From the NCBI GenBank assembly GCA_965284645.1, contig OZ260106.1, positions 1,674,001 to 1,738,000 on the forward strand: a stretch of 64,000 nt of DNA, in the 5' to 3' direction. The position numbers were made by a program, and so were the translations under genes. This DNA comes from JAIBAJ01 sp965284645 (lineage in GTDB: Bacteria > Bacteroidota > Bacteroidia > JAIBAJ01). This document shows, piece by piece, positions 54,268-63,052 of this stretch (positions are counted from its first letter, which is position 1; each line of letters opens with the position of its first letter). The notes beneath the pieces are model-generated. The model ran no database searches. It saw only the letters and a program-made list of their open reading frames with translations, and had not been told where the DNA came from.

Positions 54268-55182
54268 ATGAAAAAAGTAATACTTTCAGTTTTGAGTTTT
54301 GCATTCAGCACTACTCTATTTGCACAAACCCAAGAAGCCTTTCCAAATGGAGGTTTTGAAACTTGGGAAAATTATTCAGCACCGAATACATCTTCACATC
54401 CTGCCCAATTTAATTCTTTGAATGCCTTTACAGCCGTTGGGCTTGGTATTGTAACCTGTGGAAAAGGTACAGGTCAAAATGTACATGGAGGAACGTATTC
54501 TGTTTACTTGAAATCAGTTGCCTCGGCTTTATCTCCAAGTGGAGTTATTCCAGGTATGGCTACCACTGGCGATATCAATGTTACAAACTTTGTAATCGAA
54601 AGTGGAATGGCTTTCACTTCGCGTCCTGATAGTGTTGTAGCATGGATAAAATATGCTCCAGCTTTGAGTGGTATCAGTGTTACCGACACAGGGTATGTGG
54701 AGATTCTTTTAATAAATTCTGATGCAACTGACACCGTGGGTCGTGGAAGAATTAATGTGTATGAGGAAGTTCCAAATTTTGTTCGGTTCTCAGCCCCGAT
54801 AAACTACTTTAATGCCAACACACCAGTGAAACTAAGAGCTATTTTGAATGCTAGTTCTGGTTATACCCCAGTTGCGAATAGCGAAATCTACATTGATGAT
54901 GCGGAGTTCATTTACAACCCATCCAGTGTGGCTGAATTTGCAAAAGTTAATTGCAAAGTATACCCAAATCCAGCTAGCGACAAGCTTTTAATTACCTATT
55001 ATGAGAATGAATCAGGTACAATTACCATTTCTGATGTAGAAGGCAAAGTGGTACGCCGCAAATTAATCGATAACCGCGAAATTGAAGTTGACGTTAATAG
55101 CTTACCTGTTGGAAATTACTTGTACACGATAAATACAGCTAGTGGGAAATCCTTTTCTGGAAAGGTTTCTATCACCCGATAA
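54268..55182 (+). CDS. Secreted T9SS cargo protein, PCMD-like
   Basis: 304 residues. Signal peptide (KKVILSVLSFAFSTTLFAQ), then FPNGGFETWENYSAPN, TSRPDSVVAWIKYAP, a VRFSAPINYFNANTPVKLRA strand pair and a SEIYIDDAEFIYN closing strand. This layout recalls the putative carbohydrate-metabolism domain (PCMD) fold, without the wanted confirmation. The T9SS type A sorting domain starts CKVYPNPASDKLLITY and ends GKVSITR. It is likely surface-exposed or released and sugar-binding by inference. Own promoter and terminator. Confidence 0.85.
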   Translation: MKKVILSVLSFAFSTTLFAQTQEAFPNGGFETWENYSAPNTSSHPAQFNSLNAFTAVGLGIVTCGKGTGQNVHGGTYSVYLKSVASALSPSGVIPGMATTGDINVTNFVIESGMAFTSRPDSVVAWIKYAPALSGISVTDTGYVEILLINSDATDTVGRGRINVYEEVPNFVRFSAPINYFNANTPVKLRAILNASSGYTPVANSEIYIDDAEFIYNPSSVAEFAKVNCKVYPNPASDKLLITYYENESGTITISDVEGKVVRRKLIDNREIEVDVNSLPVGNYLYTINTASGKSFSGKVSITR

Positions 55183-55197
55183 TACCATCAATTAGGC

Positions 55198-55243
55198 AAA
55201 CCTCCGGTATGTTGATAAACCATATCGGAGGTTTCGCTTTTTT
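55198..55243 (+). terminator. Terminator of the T9SS cargo gene
   Basis: AAACCTCCGGTATG pairs with CATATCGGAGGTTT (one G-U pair) around a nine-base loop, followed shortly by six T. Confidence 0.8.
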
Positions 55244-55286
55244 GCCATAAGCACCTCTACTTTTACTCTTTCAAATCATCACCTGC

Positions 55287-57791
55287 ATGAAAAGAATTCT
55301 TGCTGCATTGTTCTGTATTGCCTTTTTTCAAACTGGTTTTTCCCAAACTGGGGTTGTAAAAGGTACTGTTTCAGATGCAAATACCAAGGAAACCCTAATT
55401 GGAGCCTATGTATTTAATCTCAATGATAAAACCAATGGTACCAGCACTGACATAGATGGAAATTTCTCCTTTAAGTCGGCTGTAGGCTCCCTTCAAGTTG
55501 TAGTAACCTATACTGGAATGGTTTCCGACACCTTTAAAATAAATGTTTCTCCAGACCAGCCTACTGTGCTTGATATAAAACTAAAGCCATTGGTTGAAGA
55601 ACTGGGTGAAGTTGTAGTTTCTGCTGGAAAATTTACACAACGAATCGAAGAGATTACCCAATCAATTGAGATTATCAAGCCAAGTTTGGTTGAAAACAAG
55701 AATACTAGAACGATTTCTTCTGCTTTAGAGCAAACTCCCGGCTTGACAGTTTATGATAGTGAACCTCAAATTCGAGGTGGAAGTGGTTTTACCTTTGGTG
55801 TAGGTACGAGGGTTGGGGTTTATGTCGACGATTTGCCGATGTTGTTGGGTGATGCCGGTAAACCTGAATGGGGATTTATTCCGGTTGAGAATCTTGAACA
55901 GGTGGAAGTGGTAAAAGGTGCATCCTCTGTTTTGTTTGGCTCAGGTGCATTGAGCGGCGTAATAAATATTCGTACGGCCTATCCCAAAGAGAAGCCAGAA
56001 ACAAAGATTAATTTCTATTCTGGTTTTTATTCATCTCCTGAAACAGAGTCAATGAATGGTGGACAAAAATTTGCCAATTTCTTTGGAATGGATATGCAAG
56101 CCGCCAATGGAAAAAAATGGTGGAATGGGCCAGCCAATTTTTCTGGAATCAACTTTTTTCATTCCCAACGAATTAAACAATGGGATTTGGTTTTTGGCGG
56201 TAGTTTTCAGTACGACCATAATTATATAGGTCCATGGGATGTGAATGGTAAATATGCCTTTGCTGCAGGAGAAGTGCCGGATACCTTAACCAATTCTGAT
56301 GTGGCCGATGTGAAAGGTAGATTGAATTTTAAACTGAGAAGAAGAAGCAAGAAGAAGGAAGGGTTAGCTTATGGAATAAACGGGAATTTTATGCGCACCA
56401 AAACCAACTTCTCCTTGGTTTGGAACAATGATACTTCAGGGCTTTATCGGTCCTATCCCGGAACTATGACCTTGCAAGAAATTTTTACTTTTTATGTTGA
56501 CCCCTTTCTTTCTTATGTGAAATCAAATGGCACTAAGCATTACTTAAGAACTCGGCTATATTACGCAGATAATCAAAACAGCAACAACCAAAGCAATAAA
56601 AGCCTTGTTACCTATGGTGAATATCAGTTTCAAAGGAATTTTTTATTTGTTGAAGATTTGAACATGACCGCTGGGGTAATGGCCCAACATACAAATTCGG
56701 TTTCTAATTTATACATTGGCGATGGCGATGGAAGCAACCATTCAACCAATGCAGCGGTGTATACGCAGCTGGACAAGAAGTTTTGGAAGGCCTTTAACCT
56801 TTCTCTGGGGTTGCGGTATGAGTTTTTCCAAATCAATAACCTTGAAGTGGTTACTAAACCCGTTATTCGCTCGGGCTTGTCTATTAAGTTAGCCAAAGCC
56901 ACCTATTTAAGAGCAAGTTATGGTCAGGGCTATCGTTTCCCAACTATTGCAGAAAGATTTATCGTAACAAGTGCTGGTGGGCTGAAAATCTATCCGAATC
57001 CCAATCTGCAACCTGAAACAAGCTGGAATGGCGAAATCGGAGTTAAACAAGGAATGAAAATTGGTAAATTCTACGGTTATTTGGATATAGTAGGGTTTTG
57101 GCAAGAGTATTCCAATGCTATGGAATATGTTATGGGTAACTGGGGTAAGGTGGATCAGTCGGGGTCTGACATCATTGGATTTAAATTCCTAAATACAGGT
57201 GATACTCGAATTAGAGGATTGGAAATATCGCTAGCAGGAAAAGGACAATTTACAAAGGATTTTAGTATGACTATCTTAACTGGTTATACTTTAATCGATC
57301 CTAAAATTCTGAATCCTACCAAAATCTTTGCCTACGATTCCATTCAACAAATCGGTGCTGATACTTCTTTGGTTGTAACACCTTTGTCATATCAATCAAC
57401 CAGTAGCGATAAATCAGGCGTTCTAAAGTACCGAAGCCGTCATCAGTTTAAAGGGGATGTAGAATTCACTTACAAGAATTTCTCCATTGGATATTCTGCT
57501 CGTTTTTATAGCCACATCGATAATATTGATCAGGCCTTTTTTGGATTGGATAAAGTGGAGATTTTCCCTGGTTATTCCATTAATGGAACCCTGCCTTCAG
57601 GAATTACAGAATATAGAGCCACCCATACCAAAGGGAATTGGGTTATGGATGCAAGGGTAAGTTACCAAATTACCAAGAAATCTAAGTTGGCCTTTATCGT
57701 TAGTAATATCGCAAATAGGCAATATAGCCTGCGTCCATTGAAGATGGAAGCGCCACGCTCAGCCTCGATTCAATATACCTTAAGCCTATAA
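55287..57791 (+). CDS. TonB-dependent receptor with N-terminal regulatory-like domain
   Basis: 834 residues. Signal peptide (first 19), carboxypeptidase-D-regulatory-like domain (about 22-108, VVKGTVSDANTKETLIGAYV), then the plug (about 115-235) with RGGSGFTFGVGTRVGVYVDD and VEVVKGASSVLFGSGALSGV. The 22-strand barrel ends ASIQYTLSL. No SusD partner follows, so it more resembles a ferric or vitamin-type receptor than a glycan SusC. The substrate is unknown. It takes up ligands through the outer membrane with TonB energy. Confidence 0.93.
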   Translation: MKRILAALFCIAFFQTGFSQTGVVKGTVSDANTKETLIGAYVFNLNDKTNGTSTDIDGNFSFKSAVGSLQVVVTYTGMVSDTFKINVSPDQPTVLDIKLKPLVEELGEVVVSAGKFTQRIEEITQSIEIIKPSLVENKNTRTISSALEQTPGLTVYDSEPQIRGGSGFTFGVGTRVGVYVDDLPMLLGDAGKPEWGFIPVENLEQVEVVKGASSVLFGSGALSGVINIRTAYPKEKPETKINFYSGFYSSPETESMNGGQKFANFFGMDMQAANGKKWWNGPANFSGINFFHSQRIKQWDLVFGGSFQYDHNYIGPWDVNGKYAFAAGEVPDTLTNSDVADVKGRLNFKLRRRSKKKEGLAYGINGNFMRTKTNFSLVWNNDTSGLYRSYPGTMTLQEIFTFYVDPFLSYVKSNGTKHYLRTRLYYADNQNSNNQSNKSLVTYGEYQFQRNFLFVEDLNMTAGVMAQHTNSVSNLYIGDGDGSNHSTNAAVYTQLDKKFWKAFNLSLGLRYEFFQINNLEVVTKPVIRSGLSIKLAKATYLRASYGQGYRFPTIAERFIVTSAGGLKIYPNPNLQPETSWNGEIGVKQGMKIGKFYGYLDIVGFWQEYSNAMEYVMGNWGKVDQSGSDIIGFKFLNTGDTRIRGLEISLAGKGQFTKDFSMTILTGYTLIDPKILNPTKIFAYDSIQQIGADTSLVVTPLSYQSTSSDKSGVLKYRSRHQFKGDVEFTYKNFSIGYSARFYSHIDNIDQAFFGLDKVEIFPGYSINGTLPSGITEYRATHTKGNWVMDARVSYQITKKSKLAFIVSNIANRQYSLRPLKMEAPRSASIQYTLSL

Positions 57792-58002
57792 ATCAGATAG
57801 AAAACTTCTCTTTATTTTTGAACAAATAAGAGTTTAGAATACTGATATTTGTCATTTAAAAATACTTATTTGCCTGATAGTTAATAATTTGTATAGATTA
57901 AATTTTATTTTTTATCATAGATACGAGCAAAAGAAAAAGAATTTTTTCGCCATTATTTTCAAACTATATCAAAAATCTTTACACGTTTCTTGAAAACGAC
58001 AT

Positions 58003-58010
58003 TATATTTG
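58003..58010 (+). promoter_or_regulatory. Candidate -7 box of the small RNA
   Basis: TATATTTG fits TAnnTTTG. No proper TTG at -33 (the nearest gives a spacer of 10). A start about six bases on would place the 5' end at the first hairpin. Confidence 0.45.
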
Positions 58011-58086
58011 CTCGCTGGTTGAATGGAACAATCAGTGTTTTCATAGGGTTTGAGGTCCCGGCGTAAAAACCGGGATCTTTTTTTTT
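58011..58086 (+). ncRNA. Candidate small RNA (about 75 nt)
   Basis: After a TATATTTG box comes a 5' hairpin, CTGGTTG (58015-58021) with CAATCAG (58029-58035), loop AATGGAA. About 18 unpaired bases follow, then the terminator stem GGTCCCGG/CCGGGATC and nine T. No open reading frame of note. It lies 220 bases after the TonB receptor and 194 before the adaptor gene, so it is not an obvious leader. It could be a regulatory sRNA or an attenuated leader of the adaptor gene. Family unknown. Confidence 0.5.
58054..58086 (+). terminator. Intrinsic terminator of the small RNA
   Basis: Eight-pair stem GGTCCCGG with CCGGGATC (one G-U), loop CGTAAAAA, T-run 58079-58086. Confidence 0.85.
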
Positions 58087-58279
58087 GAACCATCCCTTCT
58101 TTTGAATTTTTAAGAATTTGACTTTTTTCGATTTTAATAGGCTTAAAATGAGTCGATTAGCCTAGTTTCGGTTTTCATTCCCTCTTCCTAAAACCTTCAA
58201 TTTTTGTGTTCATTACAGAACATATCACTGAAATACCAATTCGGTATGCACTACGTTATAGCTTTGCAAAAAAATAGGA

Positions 58280-59368
58280 ATGCTTAAAAAACTGCTTCGT
58301 TGGACTATAGCTTTAGTTGTTTTAGCCGGAATTGGATATACCTTTTATTTTATCTATCAAAAATCTCAACCCAAAGAGGAAGTTTTTCAAACAGAAGAAC
58401 CCTACCTAAGTAATATCATTAAGAAAACGGTGGCAACAGGAAGCATTGTGCCTCAACGAGAAATTACAATTAAATCAAGGGTGTCGGGTATTTTGGAAGA
58501 AATTTACGTGGAAGCAGGTCAAACAGTAACCCAAGGACAAACCATTGCACGAATTCGCATTATTCCGAATGCAGCTAATTTAAGTCAGGCAGAAAGCGCA
58601 CTTGATCGGGCTAAAATCGCTGTGAAGGATGCAGAAGTGGAATATAATCGCCAAAAAGGACTTTTCGATCAACAAGTAATACCGGCCTCTGATTTGCAAC
58701 CCGTAAAATTAAAGCTGGATCTGGCCAGACAAGATCAAGAAGCAGCCGAAAATGCGCTACAGGTTGTGAAGGAAGGAGCAACAAAGAAATCAAGTCAAAA
58801 CTCCACCATTGTTGTCTCTACTGCAACAGGTACGGTATTAGATGTGCCCGTAAAAAAGGGTGCCTCCATTATCGAATCTAATAATTTCAACGAAGGAACA
58901 ACGATAGCTACTATTGCCGATATGAAATCGCTCATGTTTAAAGGGAACCTCGATGAAAGCGAAGTGGGTAAAATCCATGAAGGCTTGCCAATTCGAATTC
59001 AAATTGCAGCAATTCCGGATAAATCTATACCTGCCAAGCTCGATTATATCGCACCCAAAGGAACAGATGTAAACGGAGCCATTCAGTTTGAAATTAAAGC
59101 CTATATCAAACCCGAAAAGGGAAGTATCATTCGGGCTGGATATAGCGCAAATGCAGATATCGTACTTGCCCAAAAGGATAGTGTGCTTTGTCTTAAAGAA
59201 AGTACAATTAAACAAGAAGGTGAGAAAAGGTACGTAGAGGTTCAAAAGGGTGGTAAATTTGAGAAGCGTTACTTGAAATGCGGTATTTCAGATGATATCA
59301 ATACGGAAATTCTCGATGGTATCAAGAAAGGAGAAAAGGTGAAAAGCGCTAAATTGGAGTCGCAGTAA
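58280..59368 (+). CDS. RND/MacA-type efflux periplasmic adaptor
   Basis: 362 residues, HlyD/MFP family. One N-terminal membrane anchor (about 8-27), lipoyl half EITIKSRVSGILEEIYVEAGQTVTQGQ, a helical hairpin (about 100-165), the second lipoyl half ATGTVLDVPVKKGASII, then beta-barrel and C-terminal domains (CGISDDINTEILDGIKKGEKV). Such proteins link an inner-membrane pump (MacB or RND) to TolC, but no pump or TolC gene follows here, so its partner is encoded elsewhere. Confidence 0.9.
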   Translation: MLKKLLRWTIALVVLAGIGYTFYFIYQKSQPKEEVFQTEEPYLSNIIKKTVATGSIVPQREITIKSRVSGILEEIYVEAGQTVTQGQTIARIRIIPNAANLSQAESALDRAKIAVKDAEVEYNRQKGLFDQQVIPASDLQPVKLKLDLARQDQEAAENALQVVKEGATKKSSQNSTIVVSTATGTVLDVPVKKGASIIESNNFNEGTTIATIADMKSLMFKGNLDESEVGKIHEGLPIRIQIAAIPDKSIPAKLDYIAPKGTDVNGAIQFEIKAYIKPEKGSIIRAGYSANADIVLAQKDSVLCLKESTIKQEGEKRYVEVQKGGKFEKRYLKCGISDDINTEILDGIKKGEKVKSAKLESQ

Positions 59369-59388
59369 AAGGTTGTGGGCATATTGCC

Positions 59389-59396
59389 TACATTTG
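59389..59396 (+). promoter_or_regulatory. Candidate -7 box for the cvpA run
   Basis: TACATTTG, 21 bases before the chosen GTG start of the CvpA-like gene. No -33 TTG at normal spacing. Confidence 0.35.
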
Positions 59397-59417
59397 CCTT
59401 TGTAATCATTATTGCAA

Positions 59418-59945
59418 GTGAATTCACTGTCCACTCTGGATTTCCTAATTTTAATCCCTTTAGTTTGGGGCCTTGTGCGTGGCATTATGAAAGGCCTTAT
59501 TATTGAATTGGCCTCCATCCTCGCATTTTGGTTGGGAATTGTAATTGCCTGGAAGTTTAGTTCCGTTGTCAAGGATTATTTGCAAGCCCATTTCCAAATC
59601 AACCAAACCATCCTGCCCTTTTTATCCTTTTTACTGCTCTTTGCCTTGGTTGCCATAGGAATAATGATGCTCGGGAAGTTTATGGAAAAACTATCGGAGT
59701 TGATTCAATTAAAATGGCTGAACCGAATTTTAGGAGGCTTGTTTGGGCTTGTAAAAAATACCTTAATTGTTTCCATTGCTCTTTTTGTGTTGCATTGGGG
59801 TAAATTGATAGACCATGATAAATATATGCAGCAACAAAACTCGCTTCTCTATGAACCAATTTTTTCGATTGGCATGCTAGCTTGGCCTATGTTGTCCAAA
59901 TTAAATTCTCACCCACCTCTGCATGAATTCCCATCCCAACCTTAA
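59418..59945 (+). CDS. CvpA family membrane protein
   Basis: 175 residues from GTG 59418 (a TTG two codons earlier is also possible). Four membrane segments, with the family's NSLSTLDFLILIPLVWGLVRGIMKGL start, an FWLGIVIAWKF second helix, and NRILGGLFGLVKNTLIV in the third. CvpA is linked to colicin V production and envelope stress in enterobacteria; its direct function is unclear. The last 23 bases overlap the acyltransferase gene, so the two are coupled. Confidence 0.88.
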   Translation: MNSLSTLDFLILIPLVWGLVRGIMKGLIIELASILAFWLGIVIAWKFSSVVKDYLQAHFQINQTILPFLSFLLLFALVAIGIMMLGKFMEKLSELIQLKWLNRILGGLFGLVKNTLIVSIALFVLHWGKLIDHDKYMQQQNSLLYEPIFSIGMLAWPMLSKLNSHPPLHEFPSQP

Positions 59946-61020
59946 ATACATTGATGCGCTAAGAGGTTGGTCTATTTTGGGGGTGATTTTATGTCATGCT
60001 TATTATTTGTTCGACAACCAAACCTTTCCTGCCCTTATTGGGAATGTATTTAAAAACGCCTCGTCCGGAGTAGAACTTTTTTTCTTTGTTTCTGCCTTTA
60101 CCCTCTTTCTTTCTATGGATTCGTTGAACGGAAAAGAAAAGAATCCATGGAGAAATTATTTTATCAGACGACTATTTCGGATAGCCCCAATGTTTTACAT
60201 AGCCATTGTCGTTTCTTTGGTATATTTTGGTTTCGGGCCGCTCCAATACTACAATAAAACTATAACCATAGATCATTGGAATATCCTCGCCCATCTGAGT
60301 TTTACCTTTGGTTTTTTTCCGGAATACATTAATAGCCTGGTCCACGGCGGCTGGACTGTATCAACGGAGGTTTACTTTTATTTTCTTCTGCCATTTTTGT
60401 ACTTGCGAATTAAAGATTCGAACAAAGCTTTACAATTCTTCTATCTTACCTTGCTTATTCGCTTGGTATTTAAACTTGTTTTCCAACCCTTCGAAACGGA
60501 TAAGGTCCTTCACGCATATTCCTTTGAACTGATTCTAAACCAGCTTCCTCTGTTCGCGTTGGGTATTTTTTGCTACTATCTGGTTTATAAAAAGGAAAAC
60601 CCATCCCTACCTTCCTTAATTCCTTTCCTGTTTTTCTTTTTCACGGATTTGATGTTGCAACGGGATGTTTTCTTGGGTGAACATATCCGATTTGGTTTTC
60701 TGTTTCTTTTGCTCGTGGCAGTCTTGCATTCCTATTCATTACCTTTGGTGGTCAATCCATTTATGGTACTTTTAGGAAAAGTGAGTTATTCGGTTTATTT
60801 CATTCATGTCTTTATTCTATTTGGGATAAAAGACTTTATGATTTTTAAGGATTTTCCTTCTGGTACTCCTCTATTGGATACTATTAGGCTCATTTGTGCT
60901 TCTGCCTTCATTTTACTCTGCTCCTTTTTCGTAGCCTATTTTACCTTTAAATGGATTGAAGAGCCTGCCAGAAACCTTGGTAAACAATGGATTCTTAAGC
61001 TAGAAAATAGACAGTCATGA
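59923..61020 (+). CDS. Acyltransferase 3 family membrane protein
   Basis: 365 residues, about ten membrane segments. It opens NLKYIDALRGWSILGVILCHA (the conserved first helix with its Arg and His), then SSGVELFFFVSAFTLFLS and FIRRLFRIAPMFY, and ends with KWIEEPARNLGKQ. These integral proteins O-acylate sugars of LPS, exopolysaccharide or peptidoglycan. The acceptor is unknown. Overlaps cvpA by 23 bases and the next gene by four (ATGA). Confidence 0.9.
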   Translation: MNSHPNLKYIDALRGWSILGVILCHAYYLFDNQTFPALIGNVFKNASSGVELFFFVSAFTLFLSMDSLNGKEKNPWRNYFIRRLFRIAPMFYIAIVVSLVYFGFGPLQYYNKTITIDHWNILAHLSFTFGFFPEYINSLVHGGWTVSTEVYFYFLLPFLYLRIKDSNKALQFFYLTLLIRLVFKLVFQPFETDKVLHAYSFELILNQLPLFALGIFCYYLVYKKENPSLPSLIPFLFFFFTDLMLQRDVFLGEHIRFGFLFLLLVAVLHSYSLPLVVNPFMVLLGKVSYSVYFIHVFILFGIKDFMIFKDFPSGTPLLDTIRLICASAFILLCSFFVAYFTFKWIEEPARNLGKQWILKLENRQS

Positions 61021-62522
61021 AGCATCTTATTTCCATATTCATTCTCTGTTCTTCCATTTTTCAATCCCTGAAAGCAAACAATCTCCATTTGGCCGAATTG
61101 GAACTTTTGGATGCATCAACCCTTTCCTTGAAGGTTTCTTGGGATAATTCTTGGTACATTGGCAACGGACCCTCGGCCGGTTCACACGATGCCATTTGGG
61201 TTTTCGTTAAGGTAAGGTCCAACGGCAACGGCACCTGGCAACATCTACAACTATCTTCCACCGATTCTTCACATGAAACTAGCACGAATCTCCTTGAAAT
61301 TAAAGCAGTTGCTGATTCCAATGGGGTGTTTGTAAAGCAAACAACTTTGGGTGGTTCTCAATCTTTTCAAGACCAAAGAATCACACTCAAATTAGCCTCT
61401 CCTCTTCCTGCAGGGTCCTATTCGTTTAAAGTGTTTGGAATCGAAATGGCCTATGTCTCGGAAGGGGAATTTACCCTTGGTGACGGAGCAAGTAACCATA
61501 CCTTTCAAGACAGTGTAAGTGGCCAAGCTTTTCCAATAACCAGTTCTCCAATTTCACTTGGAATCGCCTCCAATCAGTTGTCTACCGGTTTCCCATTAAC
61601 TATTACTACTTCCCCCGAAAGTTACCCAACCGGTTACAAGGCGTTTTATGCCATGAAATATGAAATTTCACAACAACAATATGCCGAATTTCTGAATTGC
61701 CTGACTTTGTCACAACAAACCACCCGTTTGGTGAAAGCACCTACTTCCTCCTCCGGAACCTATGTCATGAACAGTGCCGGAACCTTGGCTAATCGCAACG
61801 GATTGGTAATTGCACAACCTTCAGATGGCCAAAATCCCACCCAAATTGCCTGCAACCTCAACCCCAATAATGGATTCGACCAAAGCGATGACGGACAAAA
61901 CTTGGCCATGAATTTCTTGGCCTGGGCCGATTTAATAGCCTACCTAGATTGGGCTGGGTTGCGCCCTCTCACCGAAATGGAATTTGAAAAGGCCTGTTCG
62001 GAAGAGGAAGATAAACTAGTACCGCTTGGATTTGCTTGGGGAACAGCCTATTCAGTCGATGCCAATACCTTGGTAGACCCCGGTAATACCAATGAAACGG
62101 TTGTCGAAACAGCTTCTGATTCGGCTGGATTGGCCAACCACGGCTATGCAGGAGTGCAAGGACCTTTGCGCTGTGGCTTTGGAGGAAATGAATCCAGCAA
62201 CCGCTTACAAGCTGGGGCATCTCGTTTTGGCCTCCTCGAAATGAGTGGAAACCTTTGGGAACAATGTATTACCACCAATAACCTCGGTTTTGAGTTTACC
62301 TATCGCTCAGGAAATGGCCGTTTAGCCGATTCGGGCGATTCCGACGAGCCCAATTGGTACCCTGGGGCAGAAAATGCTATTTACCGCGGTGGCGCCTGGT
62401 TGAGCGGAATTTCTGGTAACTTTAGAGATTTGGCAGTGGCCGATCGCTTTTATTTAAATCTCAGACCGGCTTTACGTCGAAATACTTCTGGTGGAAGGGG
62501 CGGCCGGTCGGTAACTTGGTAA
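61017..62522 (+). CDS. Exported SUMF1/FGE-fold protein without catalytic cysteines
   Basis: 501 residues. Signal peptide (first ~20), then a beta-sandwich N-terminal region (about 25-150), then the formylglycine-enzyme-like domain (about 210-501): FYAMKYEISQQQYAEFLN, AMNFLAWADLIAYLDWAGLRPLTEMEFEKA, GLLEMSGNLWEQC, AIYRGGAWL. The two C-terminal cysteines that make formylglycine in true FGEs are absent (RPALRRNTSGG), so an enzyme role is unlikely; binding or structural use is inferred. Start overlaps the acyltransferase stop (ATGA). The repeat protein follows four bases later. Confidence 0.85.
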   Translation: MKHLISIFILCSSIFQSLKANNLHLAELELLDASTLSLKVSWDNSWYIGNGPSAGSHDAIWVFVKVRSNGNGTWQHLQLSSTDSSHETSTNLLEIKAVADSNGVFVKQTTLGGSQSFQDQRITLKLASPLPAGSYSFKVFGIEMAYVSEGEFTLGDGASNHTFQDSVSGQAFPITSSPISLGIASNQLSTGFPLTITTSPESYPTGYKAFYAMKYEISQQQYAEFLNCLTLSQQTTRLVKAPTSSSGTYVMNSAGTLANRNGLVIAQPSDGQNPTQIACNLNPNNGFDQSDDGQNLAMNFLAWADLIAYLDWAGLRPLTEMEFEKACSEEEDKLVPLGFAWGTAYSVDANTLVDPGNTNETVVETASDSAGLANHGYAGVQGPLRCGFGGNESSNRLQAGASRFGLLEMSGNLWEQCITTNNLGFEFTYRSGNGRLADSGDSDEPNWYPGAENAIYRGGAWLSGISGNFRDLAVADRFYLNLRPALRRNTSGGRGGRSVTW

Positions 62523-62526
62523 TCAT

Positions 62527-62937
62527 ATGAAAAGTATTTTCTTCTTTTTTGCTTTTTTCGTTTGCTTTAACAGCCTTTTCGCCCAAACTATTCAAGACCG
62601 TTCCTATTCCACCATTGGCTTTATCAAATCGGATGGAACCGTACAAAGTGAATCGTATGCTACCTTGGGCTACATCAAATCGGATGGCACGGTACAAAAT
62701 AGTAGCTATTCCACTATTGGTTACATTCGCTCGGATGGTACGGTCCAAAACAGTTCCTATGCCACTTTGGGCTATATCAAAGACGATGGCACGGTGCAGA
62801 ATAGTTCTTATTCCATCCTTGGTTATGTCAAATCCAATGGCTCAATCCAAAATTCATCCTATTCAACAGTTGGTTATTACAAGGATATCAATACCGAAAA
62901 AGTGGCCGCTGCGGTGTTTTTCTTCTTTTTCGATTGA
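62527..62937 (+). CDS. Small exported 17-residue-repeat protein
   Basis: 136 residues: signal peptide (KSIFFFFAFFVCFNSLFAQ), then six near-identical 17-residue repeats of SYSTIGYIKSDGTVQNS, residues 26-125. Odd and even repeats alternate between STIG and ATLG. The C-terminus is a short hydrophobic VAAAVFFFFFD. The repeat looks like one strand-turn-strand, so a small beta-solenoid or flower-like fold is likely. This resembles the so-called 5-fold beta-flower proteins of Bacteroidota, an uncertain recollection. Function unknown; four bases downstream of the FGE-like gene. Confidence 0.8.
   Translation: MKSIFFFFAFFVCFNSLFAQTIQDRSYSTIGFIKSDGTVQSESYATLGYIKSDGTVQNSSYSTIGYIRSDGTVQNSSYATLGYIKDDGTVQNSSYSILGYVKSNGSIQNSSYSTVGYYKDINTEKVAAAVFFFFFD
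62602..62901 (+). repeat. Tandem 51-base repeat inside the repeat-protein gene
   Basis: Six units of 51 bases encode the 17-residue repeats, the last a little short. Units are similar but not identical (for example ACCGTACAAAGTGAATC versus ACGGTACAAAATAGTAG), which suggests selection on the protein more than recent duplication. Confidence 0.75.
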
Positions 62938-63052
62938 ATTGACCCCACTTTCCTTGCCTAAAAAAAGGTGGGAAACTATGTTGAGAATGCACGCAAAAAT
63001 CCTTGGAGAATTGCTCAAAAACTCGTTGCTTTGCCTCCCAAATATATTAAGC

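Larger units (their letters stand above)
57792..58279. other. 488-base gap with small RNA candidate
   Basis: Apart from the small RNA and its signals, the stretch is AT-rich. Bases 58087-58279 hold no gene or repeat; no convincing promoter for the adaptor gene was found in them. Confidence 0.3.

Noticed and set aside
62942..62972. Inverted repeat CCCAC...GTGGG between the repeat protein and frr
   Set aside because: Short stem, long loop and no T-run; too weak for a terminator.
62549..63052. N-terminal 168 codons of a long frame ending in frr
   Set aside because: They overlap the repeat protein in another frame and look like shifted repeat sequence; frr has a normal start at 63053.
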